From Halioxenophilus sp033283405 (GTDB lineage Bacteria > Pseudomonadota > Gammaproteobacteria > Pseudomonadales > Cellvibrionaceae), in the NCBI RefSeq assembly GCF_033283405.1, contig NZ_JAWMQR010000003.1, positions 496,001 through 560,000 on the forward strand: DNA of 64,000 nucleotides, read 5' to 3'. A program made the translations under genes and the position numbers. The notes below the pieces were generated by a model, which did not search any database, was not told where the DNA came from, and worked only from the letters and a program-made list of their open reading frames with translations. Below, in pieces: positions 24,917 to 33,532 of the stretch. How positions within the stretch are numbered: the stretch's first letter is position 1; every line of letters begins with the position of its first letter.

Positions 24917-27472
24917 TTAAAACTCTGCGTCTAAACGCAGGAAGTAGTAACCACCTTGCCATGGAACGATGGTATTGGAAGAGTAAACACGGCCACAGCA
25001 GTAGTCGTTAATCTCTTTGTCTGCCTTGTCTGGGTACTCATCAAAGATGTTACGACCACCCAAAGTCACGCTGAAGGTATCGTTGAAGTGGTAAGTACCT
25101 TCCAGGTCAAACATCACCTCTTGGCCATACTCTTGTACCGCTGAAATACTGGAACCACCGTTGGCATCCTCATAGGAACCGTAGTAGTTGGCGCGCAGCA
25201 TCAGAGTCAGAGCTTCGAAGGAGTGACGCGCGGTGATCACACCACGGATCTCTGGTGTTGCATTTTCAAAGTCAAACTGATCTTCAGCGTTCAGGTATTC
25301 ACTAGGATCGGAATCGAATTCTGAAGTGTTGTAGTTGAAAGATGCAGTCAAGTCAGTAATACCGGCAGACCAATCAATCGGCATACTGGCCACCAGGTCA
25401 ATACCCTGGGTGAGCGTATCGAAGCCGTTGGCGAAGTAGAATACACCACCAATGGTTTCCGCACCGGCAACACCCGCATTACTCAGTGCTAAGTAGTTAT
25501 CGTAACCAGCCGAGTTGGGATCCGTAGATACCGGCAGAGTAGATACCGCGTAAGTACGGTCTGCTACTTCAATGCGGTAGAAGTCCAAGGTCCAACTGAC
25601 CGGGCCAGTTTCACCGGTAAAGCCCAAGGTGTAGCTGGTAGAGGTTTCTGGCTCCAGCTCTTTTGCACCCAACGCCTGAGCAACCGGGCCACCAGCTGGG
25701 AACAGGCCGGTAGCGACAGGCTGGCCATTAGGCAGACGGGTAGAAACGTTGGTAGTACCTTGCTGGCCAGGAGTTGGCGCACGGAAACCAGTACCAATAG
25801 AACCACGAATACCGAAGGTGTCAGTGATAGAGTACTTGGCAGCCAATTTACCCACTAATTCAGCATCGAAGTCAGAGTAGTCTTCGTAGCGCATGGCCGC
25901 TTCCAGGAACAACTTGTCGGTAACATCGTAAGACAAGTCGGCGTAGATACCATAAGAGTCACGATCGTAAGAGTCTGAGAACTCTGGTGAGTAGCCGGGG
26001 AAGCCGTTGGAACCTACACCCACAACCTTGTAGACAGGGTCACTGGGATCAGCACAGTTTAAAGAAGAGCCATTAGCGATGGCGGTAATACCAGCCGCAG
26101 TTGGTGTGGTACCACCGTCGACACACAAATCATATGGGTCGGACAATGCATGCGGGCCAGCAACGTAGGAACTCTCTTCACCTTCCTTAACATCATAGGT
26201 CTCTTTCATATAGGTAGCACCGAAAGAGAGCACCATGGTATCGGTAAGATCCAGTGCGAAGTCAGCTTGGTATTGAATCTCTTCGTTGCTCAGGTCGCCT
26301 GGCTTGAAGGAGGTGGGGCTATCAATACCCAAGGATGGGTTGACAGTATTTTTCAGGGTGTAAGAGATCTCATCGTAACCGTAACGGCCACTGATATCGT
26401 AGCTAAAGCCATCAGTGAACTCGCCCTTAACGCCACCAACAAATGAGTAGTCGGTTACATCACCAAAGAAGCGCGGAGTAAAGCCACCAGGGAATTTGTC
26501 CTGTGGAGTGTAGATAGAGCCGTCCGCATTACGCAGCTCTTCAATGGTGCCGTTACCTGGGTAACGATAGAAGAAGCCACCGTCCGCTTCACTTTCTGAG
26601 TAGTTAGCGAAGGCATAGAGTGAAGTGGTATCGGAGATGTCGTAACCAGAGTTAACAAAGAAACGGGTGGCTTCGGCATTGGGTTGGCCCCAAGGCTGAA
26701 CCACATCGCCTTCCAGTGAAGCGTTTTTGGCCGCTGCCTGGTATTCGGCACTTTGGTCGGTTACACAGAACCAGCTCTCACAGTACTGCTCGGAGCGAGA
26801 GGTAAAATCCTGCGAGGAGAATTCACCGGAAATGCTGACAAAACCGGCATCGCCCAAGGGCAGACCAACGTTACCGGACAGAGTCATCTGCTGGCCGTCG
26901 CCTTCGTAATATTCACCGGCATCCAGGCTGATGGAACCGCCTTCGGCGTTGTCATTCAGGATAAAGTTGATTACCCCGGCGATGGCATCGGAACCGTACA
27001 GAGCGGCAGCACCGTCGCGCAACACTTCCACGTTTTTCAGTGCAGCGGCGGGAATGGTAGCGATATCAGGGCCCTGTACACCGGAACCACCGATAGAAAC
27101 CAGTGATGAACGGTGACGACGTTTTGAGTTAACCAGTACCAGCGCTTTATCGGATGGCATACCGCGCAGAGTAGCGGAACGAATAAAAGTACCACCATCC
27201 GCGATTGGTGCACGGCCTACGGCGTAGGAGGGAACCAGAGTTTGAATAATATCGTTGGTGTCGGTGTAGGATACGCTTTTGATTTGATCGGCGTTGAATA
27301 CATCAACGGGAACCGGGGAGTCCGCAACAGAACGGGGTTTACCACGGGTACCGGTAACAACCACCTCTTCTAAATCGGCCTCGTCCTGGGCAAAGACCGA
27401 TTGTACGGCCATACCCTGTGTGCAAATTGCGGCAATAGTAATCGGCAATATTTGCGACTTAAATTTCTTCAT
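24917..27472 (-). CDS. TonB-dependent outer-membrane receptor
   Basis: 851 residues. The signal peptide ends near QSVFA-QDE. A TonB box-like DLEEVVVTGTR is followed by the plug domain (SPVPVDVFNADQI, LRGMPSDKALVLVNSKRRHRSS, NVEVLRDGAAALYGSDAIAGVINFIL). The 22-strand barrel follows and ends in LRLDAEF, the aromatic BAM signature. The plug style (VLVNSKRRHRSS) is that of the large Cellvibrio/Shewanella/Caulobacter-type receptors with broad substrates rather than a classic siderophore receptor. A Cys pair in CESWFC and a CC in NDYCCGRVY may form disulfides in loops. It is a single-gene unit with its own terminator; substrate unknown. No Fur box was recognised upstream. Confidence 0.94.
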   Translation of the reverse strand: MKKFKSQILPITIAAICTQGMAVQSVFAQDEADLEEVVVTGTRGKPRSVADSPVPVDVFNADQIKSVSYTDTNDIIQTLVPSYAVGRAPIADGGTFIRSATLRGMPSDKALVLVNSKRRHRSSLVSIGGSGVQGPDIATIPAAALKNVEVLRDGAAALYGSDAIAGVINFILNDNAEGGSISLDAGEYYEGDGQQMTLSGNVGLPLGDAGFVSISGEFSSQDFTSRSEQYCESWFCVTDQSAEYQAAAKNASLEGDVVQPWGQPNAEATRFFVNSGYDISDTTSLYAFANYSESEADGGFFYRYPGNGTIEELRNADGSIYTPQDKFPGGFTPRFFGDVTDYSFVGGVKGEFTDGFSYDISGRYGYDEISYTLKNTVNPSLGIDSPTSFKPGDLSNEEIQYQADFALDLTDTMVLSFGATYMKETYDVKEGEESSYVAGPHALSDPYDLCVDGGTTPTAAGITAIANGSSLNCADPSDPVYKVVGVGSNGFPGYSPEFSDSYDRDSYGIYADLSYDVTDKLFLEAAMRYEDYSDFDAELVGKLAAKYSITDTFGIRGSIGTGFRAPTPGQQGTTNVSTRLPNGQPVATGLFPAGGPVAQALGAKELEPETSTSYTLGFTGETGPVSWTLDFYRIEVADRTYAVSTLPVSTDPNSAGYDNYLALSNAGVAGAETIGGVFYFANGFDTLTQGIDLVASMPIDWSAGITDLTASFNYNTSEFDSDPSEYLNAEDQFDFENATPEIRGVITARHSFEALTLMLRANYYGSYEDANGGSSISAVQEYGQEVMFDLEGTYHFNDTFSVTLGGRNIFDEYPDKADKEINDYCCGRVYSSNTIVPWQGGYYFLRLDAEF

Positions 27473-27960
27473 GGCTAATCTCCAGAGCCTCTCGCCTAAG
27501 GTTAATGTGTAAACAATTAGACCTACCTAATAATGGCCAGTCATTTTGAGAAGCAGTTGCCACCCATATTTTTTCTGCGACCGTCCTTAGTCTTGGCTGT
27601 GCTTCTCAGATAATCCCTGATGGTTTTCGACAGCAACTCCATTGCTAACAGGCCGAACAGCATTTCGACTCCAACTTCCAAGAGCAAAGCCCGTACCAAG
27701 CCGGTTAACACGAGGCAGAATAGTTCCCGAAAAAGTTTAATTTTTTATCTATTTAATTAGGCAAACTGGAAAATAGCGGCATGGGCGCTATCTGCAGTGC
27801 GAGTTATAAGGGGGTAATTTATCGTTAAGGAAATTAATAAACCGGCTGTTAGATAGATTTTTTATTTATTCAAAAATACCGCACTAGCAATGTGCACATT
27901 TTCTGTCATGTGCTCGAATATGAACACGATATGAATATTCGCCAACTACTGATTTAATAA
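27473..27960. other. Long leader/intergenic region upstream of the TonB receptor
   Basis: About 490 AT-rich bases with no credible gene. They contain an inverted repeat ATAGCG, seven bases, CGCTAT (27773-27791) and another, CGAATAT with ATATTCG (27915-27941). The region is much longer than a simple promoter needs, so a regulated promoter or an untranslated leader/small RNA is possible. Nothing matches a riboswitch I can recognise. Confidence 0.45.
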
Positions 27961-27997
27961 CAAAAAAAGCCCTGCCGACAGCTCGACAGGGCTTTTA
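27961..27997 (-). terminator. Intrinsic terminator of the aminotransferase transcript
   Basis: On the minus strand AAAAGCCCTG and CAGGGCTTTT pair in a 10-bp stem with an inner CGA/TCG helix, followed by seven T residues. It lies about 70 bases past the stop codon at 28066. A second, weaker hairpin (CGGGCTTT ... AAAGCCCG, about 28013-28048) sits between. Confidence 0.9.
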
Positions 27998-28065
27998 TAA
28001 AGAGCACTTTATTCGGGCTTTTTAGACTAAAGTCTTACAACAAAGCCCGTGCAAAAAATTATGAC

Positions 28066-29226
28066 CTAGCCTATAAGCGGAGTCATTTCCAGTGCTTTCG
28101 GCATAGCCTTCGCGTATTTCTCCACGTCCTTAATGAAGCCCATACTCACACGAGACCAGTTCGTGTAGTCCTGGTAAATACCACGGATAAGAACCTTCTG
28201 CTTTTCCATGTTTTGGCGGAAAACTTCGGCACTACGGTTACCCAAATCAACATACATAAAGTTGGTCTGTGATGGCAGCACTTTAAGCTCATTTGCTTTT
28301 ACCGCATCGGCAACAATTTCGCGAGCTTCAACCACTTTAGATTTCACATAATCAAGGAATTTAAAATCATTGTAGGTAGCAATAGCCGCGGCGATGCCAG
28401 CTTGGTTTAAGGTGAAGTAACCGGCACCGTAACCGGAAACCCACTGGATATTTTCCGGACTGCCCATCATATAGCCAACGCGCATACCGGCCAGGCCATA
28501 AATTTTGGAGAAGGTACGAGCAACCATGACGTTATAGCCTTCATTAATTAAAGGAATCATGGAGTTTTTCTCGGTGAAATCGGTTAACTCGTTATAGGCT
28601 TCGTCAACCAGAACCAGAGTTTTCTTCGAGGCTTTCTTACAAAACTCACGCAGCTTGTCGGTATCAATCAACATGCCCGTTGGGTTATTGGGGTTGGTGA
28701 CCTGCACCATGCTGACGCTATCGTCAATCATGTCATACATAGCGTCCAGATCAATGCCCATATCGGCAGTTTTAGGGGTACGCAGCAGCTCAGGGGCACC
28801 GGTGCGCTGTGGTGCGCGCGCAGTGGTATCCCAGAACAGGTCCGGGCCTAAAATGCGACCTTTGCTGGCCGCAGCCATGGCAGTCCAGGTAAGGATGCCA
28901 CTGGAACCAGAGGAGAGTGAAATTTGTTCCGCAGTAAGGCCATGGCGCTCGGCAATCATGTCAACCAACATGCGAACAGATTTACTCACATAGTAAGCAC
29001 CATGCTTACTTGCCTCTTCAATGGCTTTCAATGCCGCAGGGCTTGGGCCATAAGGGTTTTCATTGGAATTTAATTTGGCAATATCTGGAGTGGGCCCGTA
29101 TAAATCAGCGGGCACTTTCATATCGCTGGCCAAAGCGATATTCGGTGCAAGACCACCAACAGAGGCTGCGGACGCCAGTGCCGTAGCACCTTTCAGGAAT
29201 CCTCGTCGATTGAATTGTATGCTCAT
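28066..29226 (-). CDS. Tat-exported HisC-like PLP aminotransferase
   Basis: 386 residues. The N-terminus has a Tat signal (NRRGFLKGATALASAASVGGLAPNIALA), so the folded, cofactor-loaded enzyme goes to the periplasm. The rest is a class I/II fold aminotransferase of the histidinol-phosphate type: LNSNENPYGPSPAALKAI, VTNPNNPTG, LVDEAYNEL, and the PLP lysine in ARTFSKIYGLAGMRVGY. Cytoplasmic HisC has no such signal, so this is a paralogue with a periplasmic amine or amino-acid substrate; the reaction is unknown. A strong GAGGAG ribosome site precedes the ATG. It lies 119 bases after a TauE/SafE exporter gene on the same strand. Confidence 0.9.
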   Translation of the reverse strand: MSIQFNRRGFLKGATALASAASVGGLAPNIALASDMKVPADLYGPTPDIAKLNSNENPYGPSPAALKAIEEASKHGAYYVSKSVRMLVDMIAERHGLTAEQISLSSGSSGILTWTAMAAASKGRILGPDLFWDTTARAPQRTGAPELLRTPKTADMGIDLDAMYDMIDDSVSMVQVTNPNNPTGMLIDTDKLREFCKKASKKTLVLVDEAYNELTDFTEKNSMIPLINEGYNVMVARTFSKIYGLAGMRVGYMMGSPENIQWVSGYGAGYFTLNQAGIAAAIATYNDFKFLDYVKSKVVEAREIVADAVKANELKVLPSQTNFMYVDLGNRSAEVFRQNMEKQKVLIRGIYQDYTNWSRVSMGFIKDVEKYAKAMPKALEMTPLIG

Positions 29227-29345
29227 GTCTCATCTCCTCACTAGTGTGGCTGCACCACTGTTTACTCAATTTATTAAACTAAATTTTTTAAGCTCAATGG
29301 ACTAATCCAGTCCGGCCACCCACTTTTATTAACGGTGAGCGGCGA

Positions 29346-30167
29346 CTATACCAAGGCCTTGTAATACATATTTGCGGATACGATTATCAGGTAAACGCCA
29401 AACAATCTTTTCAAATGCAGTTCATTCAGGTTGTGGGCCCATTTTGCACCAATGGGTGCAGTAATGATTGAAGCTGCAGCAATAGCAATTAACGCTGGAA
29501 TATTAATGTAACCCAGAGAACCCCAGGGTAGATTGGCATGGTGAAAACCCATCACCGCAAACCCGATTGCGCCAGGCAAACCAATAATAAAACCCACGCC
29601 GGCCGCTGTGGCCACAGCCTGGTGCACAGTTCGATGACACATCACCATGGTAATCACTGTGATCGTGCCACCGCCAATGCCCAGCAGCGATGAGAAGCCG
29701 CCAAGAAACGTAGCCAGCGCGGCGCGAAACGGGCCAGTGGGCATTTCAATATCCGTCCGCTTTGGCTTAAACCAATGAGGAAACAAAAAGTAGATGGAGT
29801 AGACCAAAACACCTGAAGCGAATATAACCACCAGGTTTTCACTGTGTACCTGTGAAGCGATCAAAACACCAAATCCCACTCCCACAAGCAGCCAGATACT
29901 CCAGCTTTTCAAAACTTGAAAATCTACCGCCCCTTTCTTTTTATGAGCCTGAACCGACCTGGCGCTGGAAATAATAATGGATGCTAACGATGTCCCAATG
30001 GCAACCCGCATCAGTTCCGATTGGTCATCCGTAAAGAAAGGGAATACCGCGAGTAACGCCGGCACAACAACAAAGCCACCACCGTTACCAAATAAACCTG
30101 CCGTAATACCGGCGATACTGCCTGCTGCCAACAGGGCAGCCATAAATGCTACTAATTCGAGTTCCAT
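29346..30167 (-). CDS. TauE/SafE-family membrane transporter
   Basis: 273 residues, about eight membrane helices. Family repeats are seen in both halves: GSIAGITAGLFGNGGGFVVVPAL near the N-terminus and GFSSLLGIGGGTITVITMVM in the middle, both with the glycine-rich G(x)GGG signature. Members export sulfite, sulfoacetate or other organic anions. It lies upstream of the Tat aminotransferase and may share its transcript, which would fit import or export of an amine or keto-acid product, but this is inference. The start ATG at 30167 directly opens the first helix. Confidence 0.88.
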   Translation of the reverse strand: MELELVAFMAALLAAGSIAGITAGLFGNGGGFVVVPALLAVFPFFTDDQSELMRVAIGTSLASIIISSARSVQAHKKKGAVDFQVLKSWSIWLLVGVGFGVLIASQVHSENLVVIFASGVLVYSIYFLFPHWFKPKRTDIEMPTGPFRAALATFLGGFSSLLGIGGGTITVITMVMCHRTVHQAVATAAGVGFIIGLPGAIGFAVMGFHHANLPWGSLGYINIPALIAIAAASIITAPIGAKWAHNLNELHLKRLFGVYLIIVSANMYYKALV

Positions 30168-30679
30168 TGCCTCGGGCCTTACAAAATGTTTCTCATGGGT
30201 TTTTCCGCAAATGCGGAGCTGGTAGAGGAGCTATCACAAACGATAGCGAGCAATGGTAAACGTCAGGAGCAGCCACCTCCCTGATAACCACAAACATCAA
30301 CACCAAGGAAACGTGGACAAGCAAACAAACACATAGAACTTACAACCCGAGAAAAGCAAAAATCGCCAATCTCCTTTACAAGAACTGTTCCAAAAGCGGC
30401 GAAGCCCCGAAATTCGGGGCTCCAGCGTTGTTCCAATCCTGTCCAACGAGTCAAAAAAGCAATTGAGGGCCATCTTGGTGCCTTAGGGGACGGAGAATGA
30501 CTTATTATGGGGCTGCTCAGGGGGGCAGTTTTACCTAGAACCGGGGCTATTTGGGCACTTTTGTGTCAAATAGCCAGAGGCACTACCAAAGTTGGTGCCC
30601 TCTAGATTGCCTTTAACAAAAGCCAACCTGACTAATTGGAGAGGATTTTTAAGGGTGGAATTGCCTGATACCGACGCAC
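30168..30679. other. Intergenic region with several hairpins, no gene seen
   Basis: About 510 bases between the start of the TauE gene and the last gene of the chemotaxis operon. A perfect 9-bp dyad (AGCCCCGAA, A, TTCGGGGCT) is at 30403-30421, and two tandem long hairpins are at 30545-30603. Promoter of the TauE gene is expected here. Small frames lack ribosome sites. Confidence 0.5.
30545..30603. repeat. Two tandem hairpins downstream of the chemotaxis operon
   Basis: The first is GGCTATTTG (30545-30553) paired with CAAATAGCC (30567-30575), closing an inner CAC/GTG helix with a TTTT loop. The second starts at the next base: AGAG-GCAC (30576-30583) pairs with GTGC-C-CTCT (30595-30603) with one bulge. 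They lie about 75-135 bases after the last stop codon of the operon. No T-tract follows, so they may protect the mRNA end or act in a factor-dependent terminator. Confidence 0.6.
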
Positions 30680-32389
30680 TTAGCAGGCGTTCGGCTGGAC
30701 GTCGAGGCTTTCCTGATTAAGCGGGTAGGTTACCTGGATGCAGGCCCCCTGCTGTGAAAAGTCAATACGGGAACAGAGTGCCCGCACGATCGCCATACCT
30801 CGACCAAAGGTGCGTTCATCGTCCATGTGCGCTGCCTGGCTATAGTCGAACCCCGCACCGCTGTCTTGAACCGTGAGCAGCACGCGCTCACCCAAATAGG
30901 CCAACTGGATCTTAATCCAACCACAGTTAAGTTCGGCGAGGCGCTCGGTTCTTTGCTGGTAATAGTCCAGAAAACCCTGTTCTGTCGCTTTGATCTGTGA
31001 GTCCAGTCCCAGGACACCATGCTCCAGGGCGTTGCTGTAGAGCTCCGTCAAGATGGTGGAGAGAAAGTCCTGATGGCGGGCCAGCCCATCGACATTAGCC
31101 AACATGCGAATGACCTGTGGAACCGGGTTGGTCCGGCGTAGAGCATCGGCATCCAGCTCGATGGAGAGATCCCAATTGATCGCCGATACCGGCTCATCCC
31201 CTTGCGGCTGGGCCATCGCCTCCGCCAAAGGCTCACAAACCAGTTCAGCCAGAGTAATATCACCCAGCTGACTGGCCCCCTCATTGAACTGCTCCAGGGA
31301 TTTTGCGACTGCCTGAAACAGATCCGCAGCAAAACCATCACAGAGTGACAACAAGCGGTCCCAACCGTAGGCGATGTTTTCATAGTTGGTGATCTGTAAC
31401 AATTCATCGGTAACCAGAAATAGGCGGTCACCCTGCTCCACTCGATAAAGATCCACATCCTGGCAAAACTGGTGATCATCAGAGGATTGCAAAGGGGGCC
31501 GATCGGAATTGAGCAGCTGCTTCAAGCGACAGGCACTGTCCAATAGAATCAGTTTGGGCATGCCACCAGACCAGACGGTAAGCTGCTGGCCACCACGGTT
31601 AAGCTCCACCAGTGTAACGGCAACAGGAATGGTCTCCGGCAAATTTTGCCGGGCAACCCGATTTAACTCGGCCGCAATACTGCCCACTGGCAGACCTTTC
31701 TCCGCCATCGCCCGAAACACCGGGAACAGGCTCAAAGCCCCTACCGCAGCTGGCAGGCCACGGGCGTGGATCTGCCCCAAGGCCAGGTAGGTGCTGCCCG
31801 TCCTGCTGACTTGAGTTAGCAGGAAGTTACCGTTGCGCAGTGACATGGGGGAAATCTGATAGCGGAAATTGGGCAGGTCAAGCAGTAACTGCTGGCACTG
31901 ACGATTGAAAATATTGTGCAGCAACTGCTGCTCCACCTTAAGATTTTCCTGATGGTGCAGCAACGCTCGCCTATCGTTATCAACCTGGCGGAAACGCGCC
32001 TGCCTGCGCTGGTGAGAAGCGATCTTCAAGGCCAGCAGATTCGCATTAATGGGGGTATTGACTACGTCATCAATCGCAATAGAGAGTGCTGCTGGCGGCA
32101 GCCAAGCATCGTCTTCGGTGATCGCAAAAAGCATCGAGTCATAGGTTGAACCAAAGTCAGCCACTCGGCGGGTAGCGTACTCATCGAGCACGGCCAGTGC
32201 GCCGGCTCCAGCCGAAGCCCGTTTGCTACAGTCAACCAGCACCAGCGCCGGCAGATACTGAAAATGGTCCTGCAAGCTCTGGCTCAAATGCTTAGCAGCA
32301 ACCGCCAGTGCCTCCAGGCCACACTGCTCCACGACCTTTGCTACCTGACTACAAAGCGCCTGGTCGTCAGAGACAATTAATACCGCCAT
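30680..32389 (-). CDS. Receiver-like / PP2C (SpoIIE-like) / HATPase kinase fusion, HsbR/CrsR type
   Basis: 569 residues in three parts. Residues 1-125 are receiver-like, with SDD at 7-9 and Asp53 in LVLVDCS, but the conserved Lys is replaced (NTPIN). Residues of about 150-385 are a SpoIIE/RsbU-type PP2C fold in which the metal-binding GDVxGHG motif reads GQIHARG and TDG reads TDE; only GDIT remains. Residues of about 430-560 are an RsbW-like kinase with intact N box (ELYSNALEHG), DSGAGFD and GRGMAI. The order matches P. aeruginosa HsbR and Shewanella CrsR, which phosphorylate and dephosphorylate an anti-anti-sigma STAS partner. The STAS gene is 5 bases upstream. The kinase half looks active; the phosphatase half doubtful. 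Confidence 0.88.
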   Translation of the reverse strand: MAVLIVSDDQALCSQVAKVVEQCGLEALAVAAKHLSQSLQDHFQYLPALVLVDCSKRASAGAGALAVLDEYATRRVADFGSTYDSMLFAITEDDAWLPPAALSIAIDDVVNTPINANLLALKIASHQRRQARFRQVDNDRRALLHHQENLKVEQQLLHNIFNRQCQQLLLDLPNFRYQISPMSLRNGNFLLTQVSRTGSTYLALGQIHARGLPAAVGALSLFPVFRAMAEKGLPVGSIAAELNRVARQNLPETIPVAVTLVELNRGGQQLTVWSGGMPKLILLDSACRLKQLLNSDRPPLQSSDDHQFCQDVDLYRVEQGDRLFLVTDELLQITNYENIAYGWDRLLSLCDGFAADLFQAVAKSLEQFNEGASQLGDITLAELVCEPLAEAMAQPQGDEPVSAINWDLSIELDADALRRTNPVPQVIRMLANVDGLARHQDFLSTILTELYSNALEHGVLGLDSQIKATEQGFLDYYQQRTERLAELNCGWIKIQLAYLGERVLLTVQDSGAGFDYSQAAHMDDERTFGRGMAIVRALCSRIDFSQQGACIQVTYPLNQESLDVQPNAC

Positions 32390-32394
32390 AACGA

Positions 32395-32685
32395 TTAACC
32401 GATCTCAAATTTCTGCTGAAAGTTGGAAATTTGCAATATTTTCAAAATATGAGGCCGACAGTTAATCAGGCGGATAATAGAACCATCACCGGTGTGACGC
32501 AGCATATTCAATAACATACCCAAGCCGGAGCTTTCCATATATTCAGTATTGCGAAAATCAACTTGGTACTCTGCGCCGGGATTACTGACATAGGCCTCCC
32601 GGAATTCAACTACTGAGTCAAAATCGAAACTGTTACCCAGAGTAATTGTAACAACACCATCTACCGCATTCGTTGTAATGGTCAT
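32395..32685 (-). CDS. STAS-domain anti-sigma factor antagonist (HsbA/CrsA-like)
   Basis: 96 residues from the ATG at 32685 (a GTG at 32697 lacks ribosome spacing). It is a complete SpoIIAA-type STAS domain: VTITLGNSFDFDSVVEFREAY, then VDFRNTEYMESSGLGMLLNML. The phosphorylatable serine is in MESSGLG (Ser52 or Ser53). The kinase/phosphatase partner is encoded 5 bases downstream, and the whole pair closes the chemotaxis operon. Partner switching of this kind frees or traps an anti-sigma factor such as FlgM in P. aeruginosa; the target here is not in the window. Confidence 0.9.
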   Translation of the reverse strand: MTITTNAVDGVVTITLGNSFDFDSVVEFREAYVSNPGAEYQVDFRNTEYMESSGLGMLLNMLRHTGDGSIIRLINCRPHILKILQISNFQQKFEIG

Positions 32686-32703
32686 ACACTGCAACACTCC
32701 CTA

Positions 32704-33471
32704 TCAGAACAGTTCTACGTCGCCCTCGTCCATATCGGTTTGTGCAACCTTAGCCGATAGGTTCTGGGCGTGAAATGATGTGCGCATGGCAGCTAACCTT
32801 TCTGCCACCTTGGTTAAATCGCTAACCTGTGTAGCCGAGGCCACATCGGAGTGTGCCACCAGCGCCACCTGGTTGATATGCTCCAGGCGTTGCTGAATAT
32901 GGCCAGACAACTGACTGACAATATCGTCAAATTGTAGTGCGCGAATGGAATTATTCACCTCAGCATGAATCTGCTCAGAGGTTTTAGTCAACTCGGCCAG
33001 AACCTTGGCCGCATCGACATTAACTGCCGTCATTACACTGTCAGACACTTCGCACTGATTTTGTTGCTGATCAGCAGCGAGCGCATAAAGTAGCGAAGAC
33101 TGCTGCTCCGATTGGGCCATAATCACGCTAAAACTCGCTTGCAAATCGAGCGTGGCGTCCTGGATTAAACTGCGTATACGATGGATATGCTCATTGATGT
33201 GAGCCGACTCCTCATTCAAAATCTGCTCAATGTTATCACCGATCGAAGACATCTCCCGGTGAAAGAGATCACTAAAACCAAAATTTTTACCCGGTCGACT
33301 ATCAGCAGTGCTGACAGAGATTCGGCTAACTGTGAAATACCACAAGGGAACCAAGGCCACTGCCAATATGCCAAGTAGCCATTGACTCACACCCACCACG
33401 ATGAATAACGCCAGCAGGGCCGAACCCAAAACTGGCAGCAGGTGGCACTTTAGAAAATTCTGGAAACTCAT
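32704..33471 (-). CDS. Membrane-anchored coiled-coil protein of the chemotaxis operon
   Basis: 255 residues from the ATG at 33471; the frame is open to 33678 but the upstream part runs into cheB and is not hydrophobic-led. Two membrane helices (about 10-50: LPVLGSALLALFIVVGVSQWLLGILAVALVPLWYF) precede a long helical cytoplasmic region with IEQILNEESAHINEHIHRIRSLI and SIRALQFDDIVSQLSGHIQQRLEHIN. The latter resembles helical regions of MCP- or CheZ-like proteins. The C-terminus is DEGDVELF, nearly identical to that of the CheD encoded two genes upstream. It may be a transducer without ligand domain or an adaptor that tethers chemotaxis proteins to the membrane. It overlaps nothing and lies 61 bases after cheB. 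Confidence 0.78.
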   Translation of the reverse strand: MSFQNFLKCHLLPVLGSALLALFIVVGVSQWLLGILAVALVPLWYFTVSRISVSTADSRPGKNFGFSDLFHREMSSIGDNIEQILNEESAHINEHIHRIRSLIQDATLDLQASFSVIMAQSEQQSSLLYALAADQQQNQCEVSDSVMTAVNVDAAKVLAELTKTSEQIHAEVNNSIRALQFDDIVSQLSGHIQQRLEHINQVALVAHSDVASATQVSDLTKVAERLAAMRTSFHAQNLSAKVAQTDMDEGDVELF

Positions 33472-33532
33472 TAGATAACTCAAATTAACAGAGTGACGCT
33501 GGGGGCCAACCGGCCAACCCCGTTCGACACTC

